Of a stretch of DNA of 35,776 nt, positions 24,761 through 31,613 are shown piece by piece. Below the pieces are notes generated by a model, which did not search any database, was not told the DNA's origin, and saw nothing but the letters and a program-made list of their open reading frames with translations. Each line of letters begins with the position of its first letter. The stretch's first letter is position 1. The DNA is from Dactylosporangium siamense (GTDB lineage Bacteria > Actinomycetota > Actinomycetes > Mycobacteriales > Micromonosporaceae), in assembly GCF_016862795.1 (NCBI RefSeq), contig NZ_BONQ01000066.1, forward strand, positions 1 to 35,776, read 5' to 3'. The position numbers and the translations under genes are program-made.

Positions 24761-25835
24761 AGCGGAACTCGACCACGTCGCCGTCCTGCATGGTGTAGTC
24801 CTTGCCCTCGATGCGGACCTTGCCGGCGGCCTTGGCGGCGTTCTGCGACCCGGCGGTCATCAGGTCGTCGAAGCTGACCACCTCGGCCTTGATGAAGCCG
24901 CGCTGGAAGTCCGAGTGGATGACGCCCGCGGCCTCGGGGGCGGTCGCGCCGATCGGGATCGTCCAGGCGCGCGTCTCCTTCGGGCCGGCGGTCAGATACG
25001 TCTGCAGCCCCAGCGTGCGGAACCCGACCCGGATCAGCTGGTGCAGGCCCGGCTCCGGCTGGCCGATCGAGGCGAGCAGCTCCAGGGCCTCCTCCTCGTC
25101 CAGGTCCGTGAGCTCCGACTCGATCTTGGCGTCCAGGAAGATCGCCTCGGCGGGGGCGACCAGCGCGCGCAGCTCGTCCAGGAAGGCGGGGTCGGCGAGG
25201 CCGGCCTCGTCGACGTTGAAGACGTAGAGGAACGGCTTGGCGGTGAGCAGGTGCAGCTCCTGCAGGTCCGCGACGTCGATGCCGGCCTTGGCGGCACCGG
25301 AGTAGAGCGTGGTGCCGCCGTTGAGCAGCTCGCCCGCGGCCTTCGCGGCGGCGGCGATCCCGGCGCGCTGCTTCTGGACCTTCGCCTCCTTCTCCAGGCG
25401 GGGCAGGGCCTTCTCGATCGTCTGGAGGTCGGCGAGGATCAGCTCGGTGTTGATGGTCTCGATGTCGTCGGACGGGGAGACCTTGCCGTCGACGTGGACC
25501 ACGTTGGGGTCGGCGAAGGCGCGCACGACCTGGCAGATCGCGGAGGCGTCGCGGATGTTGGCGAGGAACGCGTTGCCGCGGCCCTGGCCCTTGGACGCGC
25601 CGCGCACGAGGCCCGCGATGTCGACGAAGGACACCGGCGCCGGGATGATCTTCACCGAGCTGTGCAGCTCGGCGAGGCGCCCCAGCCTCGTGTCGGGCAG
25701 GCCGACGACGCCGACGTTGGGCTCGATCGTCGCGAACGGGTAGTTCGCGGCGAGCGCGTCGCCCTTGGTGAGCGCGTTGAACAGGGTGCTCTTGCCGACG
25801 TTGGGCAGGCCGACGATCCCGATGCTGAGTGCCAC
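24750..25835 (-). CDS. ychF: Redox-regulated ATPase YchF
   Basis: 361-residue Obg-family P-loop protein, close to the universal YchF length. G1 is GLPNVGKST (9-17); G3-like DIAGLVRGASKGQGRGN; G4 is the non-canonical NVDE (NxxE) in place of NKxD, which explains ATP over GTP preference. A coiled-coil insert (about 130-200) and C-terminal TGS domain (WTIPIGATAPEAAGVIHSDF through DGDVVEFRF) complete the family layout. It binds ribosomes and acts in stress responses in other bacteria. GTG 25835 lacks a ribosome site; TAGCTT at 25847-25842 is 6 bases upstream and shares its TAG with the stop codon of the upstream EEP gene. Confidence 0.96.
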   Translation of the reverse strand: MALSIGIVGLPNVGKSTLFNALTKGDALAANYPFATIEPNVGVVGLPDTRLGRLAELHSSVKIIPAPVSFVDIAGLVRGASKGQGRGNAFLANIRDASAICQVVRAFADPNVVHVDGKVSPSDDIETINTELILADLQTIEKALPRLEKEAKVQKQRAGIAAAAKAAGELLNGGTTLYSGAAKAGIDVADLQELHLLTAKPFLYVFNVDEAGLADPAFLDELRALVAPAEAIFLDAKIESELTDLDEEEALELLASIGQPEPGLHQLIRVGFRTLGLQTYLTAGPKETRAWTIPIGATAPEAAGVIHSDFQRGFIKAEVVSFDDLMTAGSQNAAKAAGKVRIEGKDYTMQDGDVVEFRFNV

Positions 25836-25841
25836 GGGTAA

Positions 25842-25847
25842 AAGCTA
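25842..25847 (-). promoter_or_regulatory. Leaderless -10 (TAGCTT) of ychF overlapping the upstream stop codon
   Basis: The minus-strand TAG (25847-25845) ends the EEP gene and is also the first half of TAGCTT, 6 bases before ychF GTG 25835. Confidence 0.45.
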
Positions 25848-27017
25848 CAGGTCAACCTCGACCCAGACCGCACCGTGGTCGGACGCGGCGTGCCGGGCGC
25901 TGGTGATCTCGGGATACGCGTCCCACAGCCGCGGCCGTTTCACGTTGGACGGCGTGCCCCACAGGCCGCGCCGGAAGACGCCGCCGTCGGTGACCCGCGC
26001 CGCGAGCTCGGGCGACAGCAGGATGTAGTCCAGGCGATTGCCGATCGTGCACGACTGGAAGCTGCCGGGCCGCTCGTGGTCGTGGTCGAGCGGGTCGAAC
26101 AGGCCGGAGAACGCCGCCAGGGAATACGCGTCGACCAGCGGCGAGTCGGGGCCGAGCAGCGGCCGCAGCGACGCGTGGTCGGGGCGCTTGTTGAAGTCCC
26201 CGACCACCGCGACGAACTCGGCGCCGGCGAGCCGGAGCCGGTCGTAGATCGCGCGGACCTCGGTCGCCTGGCGGGTCCGGAGCGGGTCGGGGTCGCCGCT
26301 GGTGAAGGACTGGCTCTTGAGGTGGTTCAGCACCAGGTGCAGCTCGGCGCCGGTCGGCAGGAGCAGCCGGTACACCGGGCAGTCACGGCTGAACAGGCGC
26401 CGGTCGGATCCCGGGTCGGGCACGTCGACGTGGCTGCGGACCCAGTCGATCTCGATGCCGGCCACGCAGAAGAGGCCGACGTCGATGCCACGCGGGTCGT
26501 TGCCGTCCACGAGCATGGCGTGGGCGTACCGGCGGCCGAGCAGTTCGTCGTTGAACTTCACCAGCGACGGGCGGCTCTCGGCCTCCACGACGCAGAGCAC
26601 GTCGGCGGCGACGTCGGCGACCACCCTGGCGGTCATCCGGGTGGCGACCTCGTCGACGGGGTCGACGATGAGGTCGACCCAGCCGTTCCAGGACGCCCGG
26701 CCGGTGGCGACGATCCTGGGTTCGGCGTCGGCGGGTGCGGCCAGGAAGTCGCCCCGGTTCTCCCGGAGCACCGCGAACGCGTCGCCGAACAGGTCGGGGT
26801 TGGCGCGCCGGCCGGCCCCGGTCCGGACGAACACCCGCAGGGTCTCCAGGGCGGCGAGCATGGCGGCCTTGTCCTCGTCGGAGTAGACCGGGTGGGCCGC
26901 GATCCGGTTGAACTCCTCATACGCCGACAGCGCCGGCTGTCCCTTCGCCGGGTCCGCCGGGTCGAGGGCCCGGGCCCGGGCGAACAGGTTCTCCACGTTG
27001 TACGTCGCCAGCCGCAT
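25845..27017 (-). CDS. Endonuclease/exonuclease/phosphatase (EEP) family protein
   Basis: 390 residues of DNase I-like fold, no signal peptide. Catalytic landmarks: TYNVENLF (Asn), VVEAESRP (metal Glu), NHLKSQSF (His), VVGDFNKRPDH (Asp-Asn), NRLDYILLSP and SDHGAVWVEVDL (Asp-His). Such proteins cleave phosphodiester or phosphomonoester bonds of nucleic acids or lipids; the substrate is unknown. An in-frame upstream start at 27035 exists, but ATG 27017 fits homologues and has TACGGT (27031-27026) 8 bases upstream. It precedes ychF by 9 bases. Confidence 0.88.
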   Translation of the reverse strand: MRLATYNVENLFARARALDPADPAKGQPALSAYEEFNRIAAHPVYSDEDKAAMLAALETLRVFVRTGAGRRANPDLFGDAFAVLRENRGDFLAAPADAEPRIVATGRASWNGWVDLIVDPVDEVATRMTARVVADVAADVLCVVEAESRPSLVKFNDELLGRRYAHAMLVDGNDPRGIDVGLFCVAGIEIDWVRSHVDVPDPGSDRRLFSRDCPVYRLLLPTGAELHLVLNHLKSQSFTSGDPDPLRTRQATEVRAIYDRLRLAGAEFVAVVGDFNKRPDHASLRPLLGPDSPLVDAYSLAAFSGLFDPLDHDHERPGSFQSCTIGNRLDYILLSPELAARVTDGGVFRRGLWGTPSNVKRPRLWDAYPEITSARHAASDHGAVWVEVDL

Positions 27018-27025
27018 GACTACGG

Positions 27026-27031
27026 ACCGTA
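27026..27031 (-). promoter_or_regulatory. Leaderless -10 (TACGGT) of the EEP gene
   Basis: TACGGT on the minus strand ends 8 bases before ATG 27017; no ribosome site is present. Confidence 0.45.
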
Positions 27032-27067
27032 GCAACGACCTCGCGGATGTACAGTCGGCAACCCGCC

Positions 27068-27898
27068 TCAGGACATGGTGATCCCGGCGCCCGCGGTCAG
27101 CGCCGCGAATGCCCGCGCGGCCCGGCCGAAGCCCGTGGGCCCGGTCCTGGCCGGGTCGGCGGGGTCGGCCAGGTGCGGTTCGAGGGACGCGAATCCGGTC
27201 CAGCCGTCGTCGCGCAGCGTCGTCACGGTCTGCGGCAGCTCGCCGTCGCCCTCCCCGGCCGGCACGACCGCGCCGTCGGCGAACCGGGCGTCCTTGACCT
27301 GGAGGTACTCCAGATACGGCCGCAGCATCGCGTAGCCGTCGCTGAACGGGCGGACGCCGACCTGCACGAAGTTGGCGTTGTCCCAGGCCACCCGCAGTGC
27401 CGGCGAGCCGACGGACTCGATCAGGTCCAGCACGCGCGCCGGCACGTCGCCGTAGATGTCCTTCTCGTTCTCGTGGACCAGCACCACCTGCTCGCGTTCG
27501 GCCAGGTCGGCGAACGCCCGCAGGCGCCGCAGGACGGTGTCGCGGGTCGCCGCCACGTCCACGCCGGGCGGCCGGTAGAACGAGAAGAGCCGCACGTATC
27601 GGCTCTCCAGGCGCTGCGCGAGCGTGATGACCGCGCGGAGCCGGGCCAGCTCCACCTCCGCGTCGCCGTAGACGTCGGTCTTGCCGATCGGGGACGCGAC
27701 CGCCGACACCGCCATCCCGCGGTCCGTGAGCACCGTGGCCAGGCGCGTGGTCAGGTCCGCGTCGAAGTCGGCCACGTTCACCCCCCAGGCGCTGCGGACC
27801 TCGACGTGCGAGGCGCCCAGCGCCTGCAGCACCGCCAGCTGCACGCGTGGATCATCGTCGATCTCGTCGCCGAACCCGGACAGTACCCACTCAACCAT
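27068..27898 (-). CDS. Sugar phosphate isomerase/epimerase family protein (AP-endonuclease-2 TIM barrel)
   Basis: 276 residues. Divalent-metal TIM barrel with the expected ligands in strand-end motifs: VLVHENEKDIYGD (Glu), RVAWDNANFV (Asp), QVKDAR (Lys/Asp) and ASLEPHL (Glu). Relatives include IolE, IolH, xylose isomerase-like and hydroxypyruvate isomerase-like enzymes; no inositol genes are nearby, so the substrate is open. ATG 27898 has TACTGT 5 bases upstream and no ribosome site. It diverges from the AAC(3)-like gene over only 34 bases. Confidence 0.87.
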   Translation of the reverse strand: MVEWVLSGFGDEIDDDPRVQLAVLQALGASHVEVRSAWGVNVADFDADLTTRLATVLTDRGMAVSAVASPIGKTDVYGDAEVELARLRAVITLAQRLESRYVRLFSFYRPPGVDVAATRDTVLRRLRAFADLAEREQVVLVHENEKDIYGDVPARVLDLIESVGSPALRVAWDNANFVQVGVRPFSDGYAMLRPYLEYLQVKDARFADGAVVPAGEGDGELPQTVTTLRDDGWTGFASLEPHLADPADPARTGPTGFGRAARAFAALTAGAGITMS

Positions 27899-27903
27899 GG
27901 CGA

Positions 27904-27924
27904 ACAGTATTCACCGGCTAGTCT
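27904..27924. promoter_or_regulatory. Compact divergent promoter: TIM-barrel gene / AAC(3)-like gene
   Basis: Minus -10 TACTGT (27909-27904) is 5 bases from ATG 27898. Plus -10 TAGTCT (27919-27924) is 8 bases from GTG 27933. Starts are 34 bases apart; neither gene has a ribosome site. Confidence 0.6.
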
Positions 27925-27932
27925 GTCCAGTC

Positions 27933-28751
27933 GTGGAGGAAGACGCCGTCGCCCGGGCGGCCGTGCCCGGCACCGTCCGTGGCATGGTCGCGCAGCTGGC
28001 GACGCTCGGCCTGCCGACCGGCGCGACCGTCATCGTCCATTCGTCGTTGTCGCAGCTCGGCTGGGTCGCCGGCGGCCCGCAGGCGGTCGTGACGGCGCTG
28101 CTGGAGGCGGTCGGGCCGGCCGGCACGCTGGTCATGCCGACGCACTCACGGCAGCTCACCGAGCCGGCCGACTGGGGCAACCCGGCCGTGCCGCAGTCCT
28201 GGTGGGACGTCATCCGCAGCGAGACACCGGCCTTCGACCCGCGGACCACCCCAACCTATTTCATGGGTGCCGTCGTCGAGTGTTTCCGCCGTTTTCCGGG
28301 GGTACTGCGCAGCGACCACCCGACGGTCTCGTTCGCCGCGTGCGGGCCGGATGCCGGGCGCATCACCGCGGGCCACACGCTGCACGACGGTCTCGGGGAG
28401 GGCTCACCCCTCGCGCGGCTCTACGAGGCGGACGCGTGGGTGCTGCTGCTGGGCGTCGGGCACGACAACAACACGTCGCTGCACCTGGCGGAGTACCGGG
28501 CCGCGCTGCCGGCGGAGAAGCCGCGGCTGCGGCAGGGCTCGCCGGTGCTGGTCGACGGCGAGCGGCGCTGGGTCGAGTACACGGAGCTGGCCGACGACAC
28601 GTCGCTGTTCGAGCCGCTCGGCAAGGATTTCGCGGCGATCACGGGGCTGGAGCGGGTCGGGCCGGTCGGTTCCGGCACGGCGCGCCTGATGCGCCAGCGC
28701 GCCCTGGTCGACTTCGGCGCGATGTGGCTGTCCCGGCGCTTCTCGTCGTGA
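27933..28751 (+). CDS. AAC(3) family N-acetyltransferase
   Basis: 272 residues of the Antibiotic_NAT fold: VIVHSSLSQLGWVAGG near the start, GPAGTLVMPTHS, HPTVSFAACG and the signature EGSPLARLYEADAWVLLLG with GHDNNTSLHLAEYRA. Family members acetylate the 3-amino group of 2-deoxystreptamine aminoglycosides, but many chromosomal copies act on other or unknown substrates. Nothing nearby suggests a resistance island, so I do not call it a resistance gene. GTG 27933 is supported by TAGTCT 8 bases upstream. It ends 7 bases before palindromic element 3. Confidence 0.88.
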   Translation: MEEDAVARAAVPGTVRGMVAQLATLGLPTGATVIVHSSLSQLGWVAGGPQAVVTALLEAVGPAGTLVMPTHSRQLTEPADWGNPAVPQSWWDVIRSETPAFDPRTTPTYFMGAVVECFRRFPGVLRSDHPTVSFAACGPDAGRITAGHTLHDGLGEGSPLARLYEADAWVLLLGVGHDNNTSLHLAEYRAALPAEKPRLRQGSPVLVDGERRWVEYTELADDTSLFEPLGKDFAAITGLERVGPVGSGTARLMRQRALVDFGAMWLSRRFSS

Positions 28752-28758
28752 CCCCTCC

Positions 28759-28811
28759 ATGATCCGGAAGACCCCGTGCACCTCTGGGGTGCTCAAGGTC
28801 CTCCGGATCAT
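28759..28811. repeat. TGA-capped palindromic element, copy 3
   Basis: Left arm ATGATCCGGAAGACCCCGTG (28759-28778) faces the right arm ending AAGGTCCTCCGGATCAT (28811), a 23-base imperfect stem with about four mismatches and a short loop. It lies between convergent genes. It shares the ATGATCCGG ends, the loop core CTGGGGTG and the flank ATGAC/ATGAG with the copies at 7790 and 10325. Confidence 0.75.
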
Positions 28812-28822
28812 GACTTCAGGGG

Positions 28823-29383
28823 TCAGGCCTGGGCGAGGGGGTTCGTGGTCGGGTCGTCGTAGCGGACCGTCTCGAACGTGCCGTCGCCGTCGGTGTCGGT
28901 GACCGTCACGTCGCTGTCGCCGTCCGCGTCGGTGTCCTGGGAGATGGAGTCCGCGACGCCGTCGAAGTTCTCGTCCTTGACGTCGGTGTCGATGACGCCG
29001 TCGCCGTCGGTGTCGGCGACCACGCGGTCGATGATGCCGTCGCCGTTGGAGTCCAGCGACGCGACGTCGATGACGCCGTCGCCGTCGGTGTCGGTGAGCA
29101 CGGCGTCGAACGTGCCGTCGCCGTCGAGGTCGACCATCCTGGTCTCGAGCGTGCCGTCGTTGTCGGTGTCGACCGCGATCTCCTCGAGCTGACCGTCGTT
29201 GTCCTTGTCGTACCCGGCCGCCTCGGCGTCACCGTCGTGGTCGACGTCGACGGCGTAGATGGTCGAGCCGTCCTGGCCCTGCAGCGTGATGATCTCGGAC
29301 TCGCCGTAGCCGGCGTCGGCGCCCTGGTCGGCGTAGTCGGCCTCGCTGGTGCCTGCGGTCGCGTCGGTGTCGTAGTCGCTCAT
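28823..29383 (-). CDS. Ten-fold DxDxDG 13-residue repeat protein, putative calcium binder
   Basis: 186 residues, strongly acidic. After ~45 residues rich in Asp, Ala and Tyr come ten consecutive units of exactly 13 residues on the pattern Dx[D/N]xDGxx[D/E]xxxx, for example DTDNDGTLETRMV, DLDGDGTFDAVLT and DSNGDGIIDRVVA. The DxDxDG loop is the calcium-binding form known from EF-hand-like and FG-GAP/thrombospondin type 3 loops. No signal peptide, anchor or Cys is present, so location is unclear. ATG 29383 has a GGAGAT ribosome site. A sigma70-like promoter (TTCACC-16-TAAGTT, 29463-29436) lies upstream. Function unknown. Confidence 0.85.
   Translation of the reverse strand: MSDYDTDATAGTSEADYADQGADAGYGESEIITLQGQDGSTIYAVDVDHDGDAEAAGYDKDNDGQLEEIAVDTDNDGTLETRMVDLDGDGTFDAVLTDTDGDGVIDVASLDSNGDGIIDRVVADTDGDGVIDTDVKDENFDGVADSISQDTDADGDSDVTVTDTDGDGTFETVRYDDPTTNPLAQA
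28874..29263 (-). repeat. Ten 39-base coding repeats (13-residue units)
   Basis: The ten units of the DxDxDG protein appear in DNA as a 39-base periodicity with the recurring segment GTCGCCGTCGGTGTC on the plus strand. Unit edges are approximate. Confidence 0.7.
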
Positions 29384-29435
29384 GGTGCTATCTCCATCTC
29401 GGCTGGGGGGCCGTTTGTTTCTCGCTGGTGGGACC

Positions 29436-29463
29436 AACTTAGACAACCCGCCGATCGGGTGAA
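29436..29463 (-). promoter_or_regulatory. Sigma70-like promoter of the DxDxDG repeat gene
   Basis: On the minus strand, TTCACC (29463-29458), 16 bases, TAAGTT (29441-29436), with a roughly 45-base leader to ATG 29383 containing GGAGAT. One of the few leadered promoters here with both boxes visible. Confidence 0.5.
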
Positions 29464-29563
29464 TCCCGCAAATGTGCCACTGACCGATCCTTGACACAGC
29501 CCCCGACACCGAGGTCCGAAAGCCGCCAGCCGAGGGGCCCACCTGCGAGGCAGGATAGGTGAC

Positions 29564-30973
29564 ATGGAACTGGACTTCGATACCTGCCGCAGGGCGGCGA
29601 CCAGCCGCGACGCGCGGTTCGACGGGGTCTTCGTCACCGCGGTCAAGTCGACGAAGATCTATTGCCGGCCGTCCTGCCCGGCGATCGTGCCGAAGGCGGA
29701 GAACGTGCGCTTCCTGCCCACGGCGGCCGCGGCGCAGCGGGAGGGGTTCCGGGCCTGCCTGCGCTGCCGGCCGGACGCGGCACCCGGCTCGCCGGCCTGG
29801 GACGTGCGCGGTGACGTGGTCGGCCGGGCGATGCGCCTGATCGCCGACGGGGTCGTCGACCGCGACGGCGTGCCGGGGCTGGCCGGGCGGCTCGGGTACA
29901 CCGAGCGCCACCTGCACCGCATGCTGACCTCGGAGGTCGGCGCGGGCCCCCTGGCACTGGCCCGGGCGCAGCGCGCGCAGACGGCGCGGGTGCTGATCGA
30001 GACGACCCGGCTCGGGCTCGCCGAGATCGCGTTCGCGGCCGGGTTCGGCAGCGTCCGCCAGTTCAACGACACGGTCCGCGAGATCTACGGCCGGACGCCG
30101 TCGGACCTGCGGGTGCGCCGCACGCAGCTCTCGCATGATCCCGCGCAGGACCCGGGGGTGGTGTCGGTGCGGCTGCCGTTCCGCGCGCCGTTGCACGCCG
30201 AGGCGCTGCTGTCGTTTCTCGGGGACCGGGCGATCGACGGGATCGACGGGCTGGTCGGGGACTCGTACCAGCGCAACCTCCGCCTGCCGCACGGACCCGG
30301 GACGGCGGTCCTGCGGCCCGGGGACGGCCACGTCGCGGCCACGCTGCGCCTCGCGGACCTGCGCGACCTCGCGCCGGCGGTGGCCCGCTGCCGCCGGCTG
30401 TTCGACCTGGACGCCGACCCCGCGGCCGTCGACGCGGTGCTGGGCGAGGATCCGCTGCTGGCACCGGTCGTCCTGAAGGAGGCCGGGGTACGGGTACCGC
30501 GCGCGACCGACGGCTTCGAGATCGCCGTTCGTGCGGTGGTCGGGCAGCAGATCTCCGTCGCGGCCGCCCGGACCGTCCTGCGCAAGCTGGTCACCGGGTC
30601 GGTCTTCCCCTCGCCCGCCGAGCTGCTCGAACTGCCGGACTCCGCGTTCGCGATGCCGGTGGCGCGGCGGCACACGCTGCGCGCCCTGGCGACCTCGGTC
30701 GCCTCCGGCGAGCTGTACCTGGACGGGGGCGGCGACCGGGAGGAGACGACCGCCCGACTCAAGGAGGTGCCCGGCATCGGCGACTGGACCGCGCAGTACA
30801 CGGCGATGCGCGCCCTCGGCGACCCCGACGCGTTCCTGCCGACCGACCTGGGGGTGCTGCGCGGCGCGCGGGCCCTCGGCCTGCCCGACGACCCCCGTTC
30901 GCTGGCCGCGCACGCCGAGCGCTGGCGACCCTGGCGTTCCTACGCCGTGATCCGACTCTGGAGGAGTTCCTGA
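29564..30973 (+). CDS. alkA: AdaA-AlkA fusion: methylphosphotriester-DNA methyltransferase/AraC regulator and 3-methyladenine DNA glycosylase
   Basis: 469 residues in four parts. Ada zinc domain with Cys C34, C38, C65 and C68 (KIYCRPSCPA, CLRCRP), where C34 takes the methyl group; AraC-type helix-turn-helix (about 85-180, ending GFGSVRQFNDTVREIYGRTP); AlkA N-terminal domain (about 190-310); HhH-GPD glycosylase with LKEVPGIGDWTAQY and catalytic Asp D428 in PTDLGV. Mycobacteria carry the same fusion (Rv1317c). It senses methylation damage, activates the adaptive response and excises alkylated bases. ATG 29564 is the natural start. The stop overlaps ogt (TGATG). Confidence 0.95.
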   Translation: MELDFDTCRRAATSRDARFDGVFVTAVKSTKIYCRPSCPAIVPKAENVRFLPTAAAAQREGFRACLRCRPDAAPGSPAWDVRGDVVGRAMRLIADGVVDRDGVPGLAGRLGYTERHLHRMLTSEVGAGPLALARAQRAQTARVLIETTRLGLAEIAFAAGFGSVRQFNDTVREIYGRTPSDLRVRRTQLSHDPAQDPGVVSVRLPFRAPLHAEALLSFLGDRAIDGIDGLVGDSYQRNLRLPHGPGTAVLRPGDGHVAATLRLADLRDLAPAVARCRRLFDLDADPAAVDAVLGEDPLLAPVVLKEAGVRVPRATDGFEIAVRAVVGQQISVAAARTVLRKLVTGSVFPSPAELLELPDSAFAMPVARRHTLRALATSVASGELYLDGGGDREETTARLKEVPGIGDWTAQYTAMRALGDPDAFLPTDLGVLRGARALGLPDDPRSLAAHAERWRPWRSYAVIRLWRSS

Positions 30974-31458
30974 TGTTGTACTCGACCTCACCCACACCCG
31001 TAGGACCATTGACGATCGTCGTTGACGGCGATGGTGCGGTGCTGGCCAGCGGGTTCACTTCGGTTGCCGGGCTGGCGCCGTTTGTCGACGTCGCTTCGTT
31101 GCGCGAGGTCGCGGACGTCGGCGACGCGAGCAAGGCCGCGCTGTCCTACCTGGACGGTGACCTGCACGCGATCGACGACGTGGTCGTGCACCAGCGCGCG
31201 GGCGGCGCTTTCTTGACGCACGCCTGGGACGTGCTGCGCACCGTGCCCGCCGGAGCTCCCGTCACATACCGGGAGTTCGCGGCCCTTGCCGGTCGGCCGC
31301 CCGCGATCCGGGCGGCGGCACAGGCCTGCGCCCGCAACGCGGCGGCACTGTTCGTGCCGTGTCATCGGGTGCTGCGAACCGACGGCACGCTGGGCGGATT
31401 CCGCTGGGGGCTGCCCGTGAAGCAATGGCTGCTCGATCACGAGCATGCTGTCGTGTAA
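30973..31458 (+). CDS. ogt: Methylated-DNA-protein-cysteine S-methyltransferase
   Basis: 161-residue suicide enzyme that repairs O6-methylguanine. Active-site PCHRV with Cys130, preceded by the DNA-binding helix region VTYREFAALAGRPPAIRAAAQA (Arg finger) and ARNAAALFVPCHRV; after it LRTDGTLGGFRWGLPVKQWLLDHE. ATG 30973 overlaps the alkA stop by one base and has GGAGGAG at 30960-30966, so the two repair enzymes are made together from one transcript. Probably induced through the Ada part of its partner. Confidence 0.96.
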   Translation: MLYSTSPTPVGPLTIVVDGDGAVLASGFTSVAGLAPFVDVASLREVADVGDASKAALSYLDGDLHAIDDVVVHQRAGGAFLTHAWDVLRTVPAGAPVTYREFAALAGRPPAIRAAAQACARNAAALFVPCHRVLRTDGTLGGFRWGLPVKQWLLDHEHAVV

Positions 31459-31474
31459 TTGACAGTTTTACATT

Positions 31475-31496
31475 CCCCACCACGTGAATGGCGGGG
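31475..31496 (+). terminator. Weak hairpin after ogt
   Basis: CCCCACCA/TGGCGGGG form a stem of seven pairs with one mismatch and a 6-base loop, followed only by TT. It is a possible terminator of the alkA-ogt unit. Confidence 0.35.
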
Positions 31497-31511
31497 TTCA
31501 CGGGCGCGATC

Positions 31512-31517
31512 TACCGT
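31512..31517 (+). promoter_or_regulatory. Candidate -10 (TACCGT) for the leader ORF and TPR gene
   Basis: TACCGT at 31512-31517 would start transcription near 31524, about ten bases before the GGGAGGA ribosome site of the 19-codon leader ORF. There is no clear -35. Confidence 0.35.
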
Positions 31518-31543
31518 GGACAGGTTCATTCGTGGGAGGATTC

Positions 31544-31603
31544 TTGTCACGCTGCGGATCTTTTTCGTTGCTGCGGGCTTGCATCATCGCGAACATCGCG
31601 TAG
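31544..31603 (+). CDS. Possible 19-codon leader peptide before the TPR gene
   Basis: GGGAGGA (31534-31540) is one of the best ribosome sites in the window. It precedes TTG 31544, which opens a 19-codon frame (MSRCGSFSLLRACIIANIA) closed by TAG 31601-31603. The TPR ATG is 10 bases further, with its own GAGGA directly after the TAG. That layout is typical of a coupled leader ORF. TTG starts are rare and the spacing is short, so it may be fortuitous. The open frame of the TPR gene itself also extends back to ATG 31488. Confidence 0.35.
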   Translation: MSRCGSFSLLRACIIANIA

Positions 31604-31613
31604 AAGAGGACCG

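Noticed and set aside
27933-28751. Aminoglycoside resistance determinant
   Set aside because: The fold is AAC(3), but there is no mobile element, integron or cluster, and many chromosomal members act on other substrates.
28874-29263. CRISPR-like regular repeat
   Set aside because: The 39-base periodicity is in-frame coding repeat without unique spacers of constant length; the protein pattern (DxDxDG) explains it. The 24- and 15-base arrays also have no spacers.
29491-29496. TTGACA before alkA as a -35 box
   Set aside because: No acceptable -10 follows at 16-18 bases; I could not define the alkA promoter.
31460-31465. TTGACA after ogt as a -35 box
   Set aside because: No -10-like hexamer lies 16-18 bases downstream; the TACCGT at 31512 is too far away to pair with it.
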